Origin: Gonatopus flavifemur
Lineage: Eukaryota; Arthropoda; Insecta; Hymenoptera; Dryinidae
Direction of reading: 5' to 3'
Assembly: GCA_018340375.1 (NCBI GenBank)
Contig: JAFFJZ010000088.1
Location: 186,001-250,000 of the forward strand
Length of the DNA stretch: 64,000 nucleotides
Below, in pieces: positions 40,005-52,219 of the stretch. The translations under genes and the position numbers were made by a program. Under the pieces are notes generated by a model. The model did not search any database and was not told where the DNA came from. It saw only the letters and a list, made by a program, of their open reading frames with translations. Each line of letters opens with the position of its first letter. The first letter of the stretch is position 1.

Positions 40005-42036
40005 CAGGGGGGGGCATTTAAAGTGTCGCGGGCGTTTTTTCCAAAAATAAAATGAGATACGAGAAAATTTTTCGGACAAAAATTGTAGGGTATCGAGGGG
40101 GACATCCGATGGTGGCCTTGGCTTTGACCTCAAATCTCATCTTCAAGGACATTCTGAGGTCAACTCTTGTTTTTTGAATAGCATCTCATATTTTTTACTG
40201 CAGATTTGGATTCTAGGTCAAAAACCAAGAAACTTTTGTCTGAACCATTTTCCCGAAATCCGCAAAGATGGCGCTCTAATCGATATTGTTCCATACTGAA
40301 TCTGACATTAGAATAACTCGAAAACGAAGGGTCTTGGAGGAGAATGGTTCGGACGAAAGTTGTCTGATTCCAGGGGGGACCCCTTGAACTGAAACGGAGG
40401 TGATGGGGTATAACAGACAAAACACAACACATTTCAATCGTCTACATCACTTGGATAATTTTAATGCAGTAGATGCTCAAAATGATGGCCTTCGACTTCA
40501 ATACACATTTCAAAACGTTTTAAAAAAGATTGCTGAACTCGTGCTAAAATATCTTCATTGATGCTCGCGCATGCATTGAGGATTCGTTGACGCATATTCT
40601 CAGGTGTAGTCGGTGCTTGTTGATAAACTGTATCTTTTATGTATCCCTATAAAAAAAAATCTGGAGAAGTGAGATCCGGAGAACGGGCAGGCCAATGAAC
40701 TGGTCCACGACGTCCTATCCATCGTCCAGGATAATCTCTGTCCAATATTTCTCGAGCTGTGACTGCATAATGGGATGGACAACCATCGTGTTGATACCAC
40801 ATATTCAATCGTTCCTGAATAGGTATGTCTTCAAGTAATGTTGGAAGTACTTGATCTAAGAAATGTCTGTACTTCTCTCCATTTAGCGTATCTGCAATGA
40901 AGTACGGTCCAATTACTCGAGATCGAAAAATACCACACCAAACATTCACAGCCCATTGTCTTTGATGCTCTACTTGACGTAACCATCTTGGATTTTCTGT
41001 CGCCCAGTAATGCATATTATGTCGATGTACTTGACCATGATTGGTGAACGTCGACTCATCAGAAAATAATATGTTGATGAAGTTGTTATTGTGCATTTGC
41101 GCTAGACCCCATCGACAAAACTGTACACGATTTTCGAAATCATCACCGTGAAGGTCTTGATGCAAACAAATGTGATACGGATGGAATTTGTGACGTTTCA
41201 GTATTCGAAGAACACTTCTTCGAGAAATTTCTGAATGGAGTTCAATTTCACGAGAGCTCACGTGTGGATTATTGGCTACTGCAGCTATTACATTAACTTC
41301 CGCATTTTCTCCGCTCACAGTTCTCATTCGATGTCGTTTTTCCCTCGTAACACTTCCCGTTTCTGAGAATAATTTTGTGATGCGTTGAAAATACCTAATG
41401 GATGGCGTTGTTCTTTCAGGAAATCGTTCTGCATACAAGTCATATGCTTGTCTGGGGTCCTTATGCACTTCACCGTAAATGTAGATCATATCGATCTTTT
41501 CAGAAACCGTGTATCGGATATCCATGATTTTCAATTTGTCATAAACCAAGTAATAATCAAATGTAACTGACAAACTGACTTTCAAAATCGTGAATTTTCA
41601 CTGAACCCCGTCGTTTGTTTACATCGCGTGAGCTCTGAATGGTGGTAATGTAGACGATTGAAATGTGTTGTGTATTGACAACTTTTGTACGAAACATTCT
41701 TTTGCAAGACCCTTCGTTTTCGAGTTGTTCGAATGTCAGATTCAAAATGGAACAATATCGATTAGAGCGCCATTTTTGCGGATTTCAGGAAAATGGTTCA
41801 GACAAAAGTTTCTTGGTTTTTGACCTAGAATCCAAATCTGCAGTAAAAAATATGAGATGCTATTTAAAAAACAAGAGTTGATCTCAGAATGCCCTTGAAG
41901 ATGAGATTTGAGGTCAAAGCCAAGACCACCATCGGATGTCCCCCTCGGTACCCTACAACTTTTGTCCGAAAAATTTTCTCGTATCTCACTTTATTTTTGG
42001 AAAAAACGCCCGCGACACTTTAAATGCCCCACCCTG
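40005..42036 (-). mobile_element. DD41D Tc1/mariner-type transposon, copy 3
   Basis: A 2,032-base element in minus orientation, flanked by TATA on both sides. The left terminus reads CAGGGGGGGGC instead of CAGGGTGGGGC. It is inserted in exon 2 of the Harbinger transposase gene. Confidence 0.93.
40461..41525 (-). pseudogene. DD41D transposase, copy 3, nonsense codon
   Basis: From [10 protein letters not shown] at 41525 the frame is 1,065 nt and keeps phase to the HFEHLLH terminus. Codon 293, a Trp in the other copies' -1 frame (LWGYIKD), is TAG at 40647-40649. This is just after the third catalytic Asp and the T run. It is the only lesion I saw in this copy. It gives the full-length size of the family, 354 residues. 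Confidence 0.9.
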
Positions 42037-42433
42037 TATAATTGGAGACAAAGCATATCCAATTTTAGAGTGGTGCATTCCATTATTCATTGTTAGAGGC
42101 AACTTAACCAGACGTCAAATGCAATTCAATCAAACTATGTCATCAGTTCGACAAATAATTGAGAGATGCTATGCCTTACTGAAAGGAAGATTTCGAAGAT
42201 TGAAATTCTTAGATATGAACAGACAAGACTTGATACCTCAGACAATTACAGCATGTCGTATTTTGCATAACATATGCTTATTGTTTGACGACAATAGAGT
42301 AGGACAGTATATTCGAGAAGGGCGTGAACACATAATAAACATAGACCAAGGAAATCATAATGAGATTGAAGAAGAGCAATCAAGACGCATTGGAATTGCT
42401 AAAAGAGATAACCTATGTAATCGGTTACACTAA

Positions 42434-43600
42434 TCTGATTTCTTATTTACGACTATTGATTTTTCAAATTGCTCTAAGCCAAGGAGTAATATCCATTAAG
42501 TGTAGATCAATGCTTCATTCCTCGAAAATTAATTACAGGATATGTAATTGAACATTTGCATCTATATAGCATGAGTTGTGGAATTCGTTATGAGATTCAT
42601 TGTATATATAGTAATGGATACAGAACTGTTTAAAGATTTTTCACATGAATGCGGATGGAAGAATTGCTATAACCAAATATTGTCATATAATAAGTATATT
42701 TATGAAATTACAGAAATCATGTCATGGTTAGTGTATTTATGAAATGACGGAAATGTCCGAAACAGCGCAACCCGGATAGTAAAAAAAGAATCCCTTAAAT
42801 GTCAGTGCAGAACAGTTCTTGAAGAATCCGATGAGAGCTCCATGGCTCGAAATCTGTATAGAACTCTCTATCTCATAGAACTATATTTCACTGACATTCT
42901 ATGAATTCCCTTTTGAACTCATGATTCAAAAAGTATGCTGTTCTCATAATGTTGTTATCTGGGGGACAGATTGAAATGAGTTTACGATAGAGGCTTTTAA
43001 AACCACGAGAATTCCAAAAGAATTCTGTATAAATACATCAGGAACTGTTGTGCTATAAGAGTTTTGTAAGTATGCAATGTTTCAAATCTTGTCACGAAAA
43101 GTTTTTTGAACTTATTCTGAATTCTTTAATTTTGAAGCAATTTCATAATAAGCAACAGCTACAAAGGGAAAATTCAAATTCTATACTCAAGCTGTTAGAA
43201 TGAAAATACAGTTGAGCCAGCGTAACCATTTCTTCAACCAATTGTTCATTGATGTGTTTTTCATCACTGAGAGATTAAAAACGATGGGTTCAAAAAATGG
43301 AAGAGTATTTCAAGTACTAGAAATTAGAGTCAAATAATTCAAGACTCGAGTGTTGATACCAAAGCTCCTAGTGTAATTATATGGATCACTGTTTTTCTTT
43401 TACATCATTGTATAGTGATTTGATAGCATAAAATTCAATTCTTTTTCCAAGAATTACATAAACAAATTTCAAATTAATGCTGATGAATAACATCTGAAAT
43501 TGCGCATTGCTACAAACTTTTAATATCCCAATGATTTCTGAAGGTTGGAGAATGAAATCGTAAAATTTGTTGACATTTGGAGGTTAAAATTTCACAACTT
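42434..43600. other. no gene seen
   Basis: AT-rich sequence after the Harbinger gene. GAACAGTTCTTGAAGAATCC-like and GAATTC words around 42780-43080 hint at another decayed word array, but no termini are clear. Confidence 0.4.
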
Positions 43601-43775
43601 CACTGTAAAAAATACAGAGTGAAAACGACACCGAAAATGTTGCCAAGAAGTCCAATCCGAGCTGCGGTGTTAAAATAACTCCACTTATAGTCGAATTGAC
43701 ACACTTCGGTGTTGAATTCGACACCATTTGGGTTGGACTTCATTTCACACCGCTGATTTTCTCCAGTGTTTCTTT
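43601..43775. mobile_element. CACTG-type word-array element, word GGTGTCGAATTCGACACC
   Basis: Ends CACTGTAAAAAATACAG and TTTTCTCCAGTG. The inside repeats GGTGT, GACACC, GAATTCGACACC and the TTGGACTT/AAGTCCAA pair. Confidence 0.6.
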
Positions 43776-43827
43776 TTGAGTCTTCAAAAATCATTGGGAC
43801 ATTCAAAGTTTGCAGCAATGATATGTT

Positions 43828-43926
43828 ATTCATTTTGAATTTGTATTAATTACGTATTTTTTGGAAAAATTTCGCGCAAAATTTGAATACGCCTCTCCCC
43901 CATTTCCTCATGCTCAAATTCCTTTA
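43828..43926. repeat. half copy of the 56791-57116 hairpin element
   Basis: Closely follows 57020-57116 (AATTTGTATTAATTACGTA, CGCGCAAAATTTGAATACGCC). Only one arm is present. Confidence 0.65.
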
Positions 43927-43981
43927 ATGTTGACAATTCAATTCGATTGATCGCTATTTTGTTTTTACAGCGCAGTCATAT

Positions 43982-44250
43982 CCCAATAAACATGAACATC
44001 TTCAAGATATCTAAAAGATATCTTTTGAAAGACATCTATAAGATGCATTAAAAAGATGTCTTAAATATATCTTTTGAAAGACATCTTAAAAACATATCGA
44101 AAAGATATCTTAAAGACATCTTTTCGACATGTCTTGAAGATGTCTTTCAAAAGGTATGTTTAAGATGTCTTGAAGATGTCTTTCAAAAGATATGTTTAAG
44201 ATGTCTTGAAGATGTCTTTCAAAAGATATGTTTAAGATGTCTTGCCAAAT
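43982..44250. mobile_element. AAGATGTCTT word-array element
   Basis: Starts TCCCAATAAACATGAACATC. It is filled with AAGATATCTT, AAGACATCTT and AAGATGTCTT words, and includes a 36-base tandem repeat (about 2.6 copies, 44127-44245). The right end is not clear. Confidence 0.7.
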
Positions 44251-44915
44251 GTATCTTCAAGATCATGATCATGATCAAAATTTTGTCGGGAAATGGCAGG
44301 AACATTTGCAGCGTATCTGTTGCATATTTGAAATATTTCGAACTCCCACTGTTTTCGACATTGCTGATTGGATCTGCTATTTTCCTGCAGCACCAATCAG
44401 ATCAGCAAGTTTCGAGGTGGCCGAACTTTGTTCGTAGCGCCTCGAACAACGGTTATAACACCCGCCACTACACGTGTTGCTGTGTATTGCTGTGCAAATA
44501 AAAAAACGAAGTGCAATATATATTATTATATCAACTGTATATATCAGCTGTATTGTCAACGTAAAATAATCGGGTAAGTTGAATCATTTTCAATAACAAT
44601 ACATTTATATTTGTTTTTTATGAGGCAGTGGAGAATAATATCAGTGTATAGAGAAGTTCAAATCATGTTAACCTCAAATTCAACCGGCCTTCACCATGTG
44701 CTCTGAGACTTGAGAATTGTTCCTTTCTTTCTTTGTTTAAATTCATAAGAAATGAATAATATTTTGAATTTCTGGTCGATTTTGTGTTCAATTCAATTTG
44801 AATAGTTATTTACCTCAAGTTTTTTTTTACATAACTTCTCGTATATCGCTTACTAAGGCAGTGATAGAGAATATTTCTCATCCAGTTTATGGAATAATGT
44901 GTTTTTCTTTTTCAG

Positions 44916-45017
44916 AATTATCTTGGAAGGAATCCATTCTACATTCTGAAAAGGAATTTTATAATTTATACACATATAAAACTAACAAAGGCAACATTAC
45001 ATATTGGAAATGCAAAG
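44916..45017 (+). CDS. orphan exon with a FLYWCH-like pattern
   Basis: A 102-base open segment lies between a good acceptor (TTTTTCAG) and a good donor (GTACGTTG). It begins and ends in phase 1 and encodes LSWKESILHSEKEFYNLYTY followed by KTNKGNITYWKCKG. The spacing Y-x-Y-x(8)-YWKC resembles the first half of FLYWCH zinc-binding domains. I found no partner exon with the second half. It may belong to a gene or transposon that continues elsewhere, or be a decayed relic. The function is unknown. Confidence 0.4.
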
Positions 45018-46774
45018 GTACGTTGAATGATTTAACGTATTCAAATAATCAGAAATAATGATCGTAATGATTGTTCGAGTGACACTCATCATTGAAATGT
45101 TGAAGCTTTGATTATTTTGATTGCTGATGGTTTTTCATTTTATTGAGCGTAAACTTTTTGAAGATGACTATATTCAGTTGATCAAATTTAATACTCGAAT
45201 GAGTTTTCAATGTTGCTGTATCACTGTCAAATTCATATCAATAGTGAGAATTCGTTCTAATTGTGCATAACATTGTCCATTTTGCCCTTACTTTACTTAC
45301 TTTGTCACTAACTTTTTGTTCTTCAAAATGTTAAAAGAGAAAAAAATATATTCTCTCGATCAAGGTTCCACTATGAATTTTTGAATTGCTAGGAATCCTT
45401 TCTTGTCCCCATCGTACTTTGAGTACATTTGAATTTCCTGCAAACTCCTTTGAACTCATAATTGTTGCAAAATTTTCTGAATTGTAATATTATTCAAGAA
45501 GTTTTTTCAAACCATTGTGTTTTACAAATTGTTTTCATTCTCTCAATATCTTAATTTTCTTACAATCTTTCATGTCTTTTCACATATATCTCACATTTTC
45601 GCCTAATATCTCAAACCCATTCTGAATTTTCGAAAATTTATTGAATTTCTTTATAATTTCTAGAAGTTTCTTAGAATTTTCTGAATTTTGTTGAATTTTC
45701 CGCATTCTTGCACATTTTGTCAAAATTTTATAATCTTTCTAAAGTTTTTTTAGATTATTCGAATTTTTAGACATTCTATGAGTATGATCATAGAAACCAT
45801 TTTCAGAATTTCATGGAAGTTTTAACCTTTTTCAAAGATTCTTCACGTTTCATCTATAATTTTGTCAATTTCCGTCTATTTTCTACATTTCATCAATATT
45901 ATACACTGTTTCTCGGCTCTTAGAATTTTCTTGAGAAGACACCGTCATTTTTTCGAACCTTTTTTCATTCTATGAATGTGTTCTTTTTTAAGCAATGTAT
46001 TCAGGTGATAACGCTCGTATCCTCTTAAGGAAATATTAACGGTGTGGTACGAGTCAAATCGTTTATTCCAAAGTATTCAACAGTGGTGCAATAGAATCAA
46101 AATATCGCTCAGTACAGCAATTCTTTAGAGTATGTGGGACACAAAATAAACAATGTTCTTCATGAGATCCTTTTTATCAACTTCCTGATGATTTGGAGCG
46201 AATTCCAGTTTGAAGCATTCCGTGTTTGAAAAGTTTAGTAAATTCCAGACAAAATTCTGATAAAAATCAAAATTCTGATTCAAAATTTAATCGATTCCAT
46301 CCGGTATTGTGTGATTTGTAAATGAGTACTGGAATTTATATACACCTTAATATGTAATACAATTTTAAGTCCATATTACAATGTTTTGATGTATCAACCT
46401 ATAGCAAATTATACTTTATTTGAACCACCAATGGCAATAATAGCACACCAATGACACATGAGATAAAATTCGACATAACCGATTCAATTCTGTTCAGAAA
46501 TTTGTCTACTATTTTGTCTATCATGGCTGGAGTAATACAGAAAGCGATCAAAGTGTGACAAAAAATCTTTTTTTTGGATCTATCGAACATTTTGAATAGG
46601 GTTCCCACACATCACATTAAGAGGAAGAGTTACTAAAGAGTTCAATTGAGATCCTAAGGATTCATTATGAATTTTCAAGATGTACGTTTTCCAAAGTCGC
46701 AATTTTCTGTTATATCATAATAGAAGGAGATTTATAACTGTTATAAATACATATTTTTTTCACCTACTCATATA
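45018..46774. other. no gene seen; one MITE fragment
   Basis: AT-rich sequence. Bases 46024-46120 resemble the TTAA-flanked MITE family (TTAAGGAAATATTAACGG, AAAATATCGCTCAGTACAG). Nothing else is recognisable. Confidence 0.45.
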
Positions 46775-47216
46775 CACTGAGAGAAATTTGCCGGTAAATA
46801 TTACAGGTTTTCCCATTAGACGGAGGACATACCTGATATAAGGTCACAAGTTGATGAGAAAAACCAGTAACTTTTCATACTCAGAAGTTTGAAAATCAAA
46901 ACCACTGAGAATTATTGTTCAAAAACAGTAATTTCTTATAACACAATTGGAAACAAAAACATTCTGAATTGGAGAGTTTGATATATATTGAAAACCATGA
47001 CATTTTCAAGAATGTTACGTAAGTTCGGGGAAAGAAGCAAGGTTCATGATCACGAATAATCATGTTCGACGCTAGTGATGATGACATTTTTTTTCGGTTA
47101 AAATAACGTTATAAAAAATTACTGGCGTTTCCCATCAATTTGTGATCTCATGTCAAGTATATCTCCCATTGATTGACAGAAAATCAGTAATTTTTACTGA
47201 TCAATTTCTCTCAGTG
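46775..47216. mobile_element. CACTG-type word-array element, word CAGTAA/TTACTG
   Basis: Ends CACTGAGAGAAATTTG and CAATTTCTCTCAGTG. The inside repeats CAGTAA, TTACTG, ACCAGTAAC and ATCAGTAATTTTTACTGAT. Confidence 0.75.
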
Positions 47217-47616
47217 TTATAATTTTAGAAGAATTATGAAAGCCATATTTTCCAGGGAATCACTCACATCCAAAATATTTATGCACGCACCCACGCACAC
47301 ACACTTCACCTTCAACTTAATTAACGTTGGTGGCAGCCCGTTGGACTTGCTTTTAATCTCCCAATGTGATAACAAAATTCATAAAAATGTTATATCAAAC
47401 AAACGGTACATGTGAGTGCTTGATGGAAACATTATAATCAATCATATCTAGCAATATTTTTTCTTAAATATGAAGACTGCTATGTTTGCTAAGATTCTCT
47501 TGTTAACATTTCCAATTTTTTTCACTTACAAAGAATGGATATCAGGAATATCATTAATTTTTATACAAAATGTCATTTATCAAAAACATTTTCCTCATTG
47601 TTAGAAAGTGCTTGAG

Positions 47617-49708
47617 ATGCCAAAAATAAAAGAGTACCAGGATCTCACCAAATCTCAACGATACCGTCGACGTAAACAATTGAACGATAACGATGATTCA
47701 AGCGAATCAGATCAGGAATTGAATACACCAAGACAACATGTCGAAGAAGTTGACAATGATAATGTTGAAGAAATTCACCCTGAAGAGAACAATGATGCTA
47801 ATAATCATGAGGCAATTATTCCTGAGATGGATATTAATAACTACGTGGCAGTCAGTCCTGGTATAAACATCCAACAGAGGGGAAATGATTTCCTTTCCAA
47901 CTCTGATCAGTCTGATGCTGAATCTGATCCTGATGACTATGATGATCAGTGGGATCCATTTGCAAATTCTGATCCACATGTAGACAATACATTGAGACAA
48001 TTTTTGAGAACCTGGGCCATGGAAAACAATATAACTCATGCTGCTATAAACAAACTTTTGAAGGGTCTCAGAATGCACGGGCATGAAAATCTTCCCGCCG
48101 ATGCCCGTACATTATTGAAAACTCCAACAACCACGTTAAGTTATATGACTAATTCAGGAAAATATTATCACTATGGATTAGAAAAAGGTTTGAAGGATCA
48201 TCTTAAAAATAAATAAACTCAAAGATCCAATAAAAATAAATTTGAACATTGATGGTTTACCATTGGCGAAAAGCTCCAAGAGTCAATTGTGGCCACTCTT
48301 GGGACAAGTTTTTTATGGAGACCATACAGAAAGACCATTTCTTATTGGAGCATTTCATGGGTACTGTAAACCTTCCAGTCCCAGCGAAATTATTAATGAC
48401 TTTCTTATTGAGTACAAAAAATTGCAAAATGAAAAATTTATGTATCTGGGAAAAAAGTACACAATTCTTATAAATGCAGTGATATGTGATGCTCCTGCAA
48501 GAGCATTTGTCAAAGGGGTTAAAAGCCATACTGGGTATCATGGATGTCACAAACGCGAAGAAGAAGGCGATTGGATAGATCATCGAATGGTATATTTGAA
48601 CGAACAAGCCCCGTTACGTACAGATGAATCTTTCTTATTGCGGAAAGACGCCGATCACCATTTGGCTGATTCATTATTTGAAGAAATGGGACTCAAAATG
48701 GTTACCCAATTCCCGCATGACTACATGCATCTTATTTGCCTTGGTGTCGTGAAGAGATTATTGAAATTTTGGGTCAAGGGTCAAATGGCTGTAAAATTCA
48801 GTGCCGTAGAAATGCGAAATTTATCATCTGATTTGAAACTACTGGCACCCTATATACCTAGAGAATTGGCTCGTGAACCGAGAGGTTTGGATGAACTGGA
48901 TAGGTGGAAAGCTACCGAATTTAGATCTTTTTTACTTTACACTGGACTCGCGACTTTACCTTCATATTTACCTCAAGACTATTTAAGGCATTTCTATGTT
49001 CTCCATTGTGCCATTTCGATTCTCTGTCATCCTATGGATTGTAGATACAATGGAGAATATGCAAATCATCTACTGAGGCATTTTGTGGAAGCATTTAAAT
49101 TATTATACGGAGAAGAACATGTAACATTCAATGTACACAGTCTGATTCATCTACAGGAAGATGTAAAAAAATACGGATGTCTAGATCTTTTTAGCGCATT
49201 TCCTTTTGAAAATTTTTTGTACCAATTGAAACGAATGCTGAGAAAACAATCAAAACCTTTGGAGCAATTACAAAGACGTTTGACAGAGTTGTCCACGAGT
49301 CTCACAGTGATTCAGTATGAAAATAAAAAGTTTCCAATGCTTCATAAGCCCAGAAACGGAGAATTGCCCTTCGGATTTACAGATTCTCATGAAGAAGTAC
49401 AATTTGAAAATTTCATACTATCTAGTACCAAACCGGCTGATAAATATTGTTATGCAGACAATGGACGTGTACTCATTATCGAACATATTTGTCGGCAAAA
49501 CCAAGAAACAGTCATTCTTGCAAGGGAATTGCAAAATTCCTCAAGTATTCAACTGTATCCATGTGATTCCCGTAATATGGGAATTCATACAGGACAAGAT
49601 TGGTCAGAACTTCAAGTATTTCCAATATCTGCTATTACAGGCAAAGCAATACGACTGCCTTATAAAAGAGAAGATCTTATAATTCCTCTCTTACACACCT
49701 ATGCTTAA
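47617..49708 (+). pseudogene. Tnp2-like (CACTA/EnSpm-type) transposase with a 4-bp frameshift
   Basis: The first frame (47617-48216) is acidic and ends LRQFLRTWAMENNITHAAIN, ADARTLLKTP and GLEKGLKDHLKNK. The second (48242-49708) has NIDGLPLAKSSKSQLWPLLG, ICDAPARAFVKGVKSHTGY, FPHDYMHLICLGVVKRLL, FNVHSLIHLQEDVKKYG and FPFENFLYQLKRMLRK. These match, from memory, a widespread animal transposase family related to plant Tnp2. The break lies in a tandem AAATAAAT at 48207-48214; the reading frames differ by exactly one 4-base copy. A strong acceptor (ATTGTTAG) precedes the start and a strong donor (AAGGTGAGTC) directly follows the stop, so this exon is spliced on both sides. Lacking seen termini, the element's ends are unknown. 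Confidence 0.82.
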
Positions 49709-50834
49709 GGTGAGTCATAACATAAGAATAATCAAAATAATCGGAAATATTTTTAATTATGCAATAGAATATTACATTCTATGGATAAACTTATCACTTT
49801 GTACTACATAATAGTGTACAACTAAAGCAAAAGCTCAATTTGTCATATCCAATCTGTGGATTTAATGTGGCTCGATTCCTTATTTTCATTCATGAAGCTT
49901 TGAGCAACAATGAAATCGAATACATACTGCTGTAAGAAGAAAGTTGAAAACAGTACATACAGTTACATAACAATCATACCACTCATTTTAGTAATTAATA
50001 TATTTTTTTCAATGATGATACTAGAAAAAAAATCACGGTAGTACAAAAACATAACACAAAACACAATTGCTAAAGTGCTAATACAAAACTTTCAATTGCC
50101 TTCAAAATCTTGAGAAGCAGTTTGTGAGAAAAGCTGAAGAACATACACACGTATCAACCCAGACAACAAACTGCGAGAAAAATCTGCAACAATTTCCCAA
50201 CAATACGGAGCAAAGAAATTGATTTCACTGAATATATACACTATACATAAAAACTATTGAATGTAGTAATTTACTATATACTTTTTTGCTATTTCTAAAA
50301 ATGTATATACGTGAGTGGAGAATTTATTGAAACTCAGTGTTGAAAATGATTTGAATAGCCTCAAGACTTATTACATTCATTTACATGGTTTCTTTTACCG
50401 TCTATTTTCAAAATATTGACTTATAAATTCAATGCAGAGCAGAATAATATATGTACAGTAATCAATAAAGTAAAATGATAATTTTAATTAATCGAGTTCA
50501 ATATTCATTTTTCAGATGTTTTATGTAATAACATGGGAGCAATACTGTTCGGCAGTGCCAGCAATTTGGCTGAATTTAACAAAAAAAACATGCTCTTTCC
50601 CATCAGGAGGCAATATCACAAATGCAATAAAAAAGCAAGTGAAACCCGCTGACACTTGGAGTGTTTGCAACTGCAAAAAAATTTTGGGCCCTTACGATAC
50701 ATTTGAGGAAGCTCGAATAGTAGAGAAAACTTGCATTAATATTTCAAGCTCTGACGAAATAAGTTTACAGGCACTGTCCGAAACAGTAGTAAAGACTCTT
50801 CCAGCAAAACGTTTAATAAAAAAGAAACGATTTT

Positions 50835-50835
<1 letters not shown>

Positions 50836-50869
<34 letters not shown>

Positions 50870-50900
50870 AATGATGATGATGATGATGATGATAATGCTG
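50836..50900 (+). repeat. GAT trinucleotide repeat in coding sequence
   Basis: About 20 GAT triplets with AAT interruptions encode a run of Asp within the DUF4806-like first exon. Confidence 0.9.
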
Positions 50901-51232
50901 ATGCCCATGCTGATGATGAAAAAACAAAACGTGAGTCTTCAACTGTTTTCAATCATCCATATTAGGAAATTGGATATGTGAAGAATATAAAAAGTCATTT
51001 TATTAAAGAAATAATGCATTGTCTTTTCTTCTGATGAAAAATTTGTACTCTCTTTCTTTGTTTTCTCTCTTTGGTATTGATGTACATTTGATATGGTAAG
51101 CCTCACTATATCCAGCCAAAGAAATGAGATAAATTTTTGTCCACGTCTTAAATGCATGGGATTCTACTTTTAAAAAGTTTCAAAAATATCTTGATTGAGA
51201 AGTGAGAAATAATTATGTTATTTTTTATACAT

Positions 51233-52219
51233 TTATACTCGTACAGCACGACCACCGATCCCCCACCTAGAAGTTCAATGGAATAAAGGTAGAGAATTGG
51301 TGGAGAAATGGGAGCCATGGAAATAAGGGAGAGTCTCCGTTGAGGCGACGGAGAAATATCCCCCTATTGTATTTTCAATGGAGTTCATGTTGATGGATTT
51401 ACATATTCAGATTTGGTTGTATAAATCCATCGATATTAATTCTATTCTTTCTATAAAAAAAAAAGTATACACAAAGCGCGAAGGAAAAATATACGGAGCG
51501 AAAAATGTTTTAATCTTCTCCTCCTGAAGCGTGTTAAGCCCGCTTGCTGTAAGATGTTGAAATCATATACGCTTCACAAGCTTTCGATCTTGTTTCACCC
51601 ACGCTCCATATAACATGATAAAACGTTACGTCAAGCGTGTGCAAATCATATCTATTCTGACTTGAAATAATATTTTTAAATAGGTCATATCAACGACGGT
51701 TCATGGCTCGGTAGATAAGATCCTTGTCTGCCGTGGTGGAAGTCACCGGTTCGATTTTGACAAAGGGGGGAGGGGATTTTTTGATTTAGGAGTTTTTAAT
51801 TTTCATACGTTTCCTTTATTTCAACTTTCGTTTTAAATACTCTTTGTATTGTTTTCATTCGAGTTCCGTATATTCTTTATTATCGTTTCTTTTACGCTTC
51901 AGCATACGCTTCGTTTATGCTTCTTTTCCCCTTCTATTTTCATCTGGGTTGAAAAAACGATGGGCGGACATTTCTCCGTTGCCTTTCCATTGCCTCGACG
52001 GAGACTCTTCCTTATTTCCACAATTTCCATTTCTCCATCAATAGTTTTACTTCCGTTCCATCGCAGTGGTGGATCCAGCAACTTGTCCATTTCTCTCTCC
52101 ATTCACTCAAACACGCAGGTTGAAAAAGAACGGAGAGGGAGATAGACAAGTTGCTGGATCCGCCACTGTTCCACTGAAGTCTGCGGTAGAGGATCGGTGG
52201 TTGTGCTGTACGGGTATAA
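51233..52219. mobile_element. non-autonomous element of about 990 bp in the DUF4806-like gene's first intron
   Basis: Ends TTATACTCGTACAGCAC and the complement of TTATACCCGTACAGCAC. Sub-terminal CTCCGTTG and CGACGGAG blocks and an inner palindrome (GTGGATCCAGCAACTTGTC near 52066-52160) are present. A tRNA-like SINE lies at 51693-51755 inside it. A fragment of the same family is at 59190-59330. Confidence 0.75.
51693..51755 (+). repeat. tRNA-like SINE fragment
   Basis: TGGCTCGGTAGATAAGATCC resembles an A box and CGGTTCGATTTT a B box, about 40 bases apart. It is similar to 36118-36172. Confidence 0.55.

Larger units (their letters stand above)
39121..42433 (+). pseudogene. PIF/Harbinger (HARBI1-like) transposase, split by a DD41D element
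   Basis: Harbinger nucleases act with a partner Myb-like protein to move their element (family knowledge). Exon 1 is 39121-39452 and ends in LLATPDSF. A GT-AG intron runs 39453-39591. Exon 2 starts at 39592 (SVGRGFDLAKSS), is cut at 40004 by the DD41D element and resumes at 42039. Catalytic residues are Asp in GIVDGAYIPF, Asp in SSVHDCRVF and Glu in RQIIERCYALLKGRF. Dropping the intron, the insert and one TA copy gives 1,140 nt, exactly 379 residues plus stop, so the gene was intact when hit. No Harbinger termini or partner gene were found nearby. Confidence 0.92.

Noticed and set aside
47707..48084. Minus-strand open frame of 125 codons
   Set aside because: It is antisense to the acidic N-terminal part of the Tnp2-like transposase, where Asp/Asn codons give long complementary open frames.
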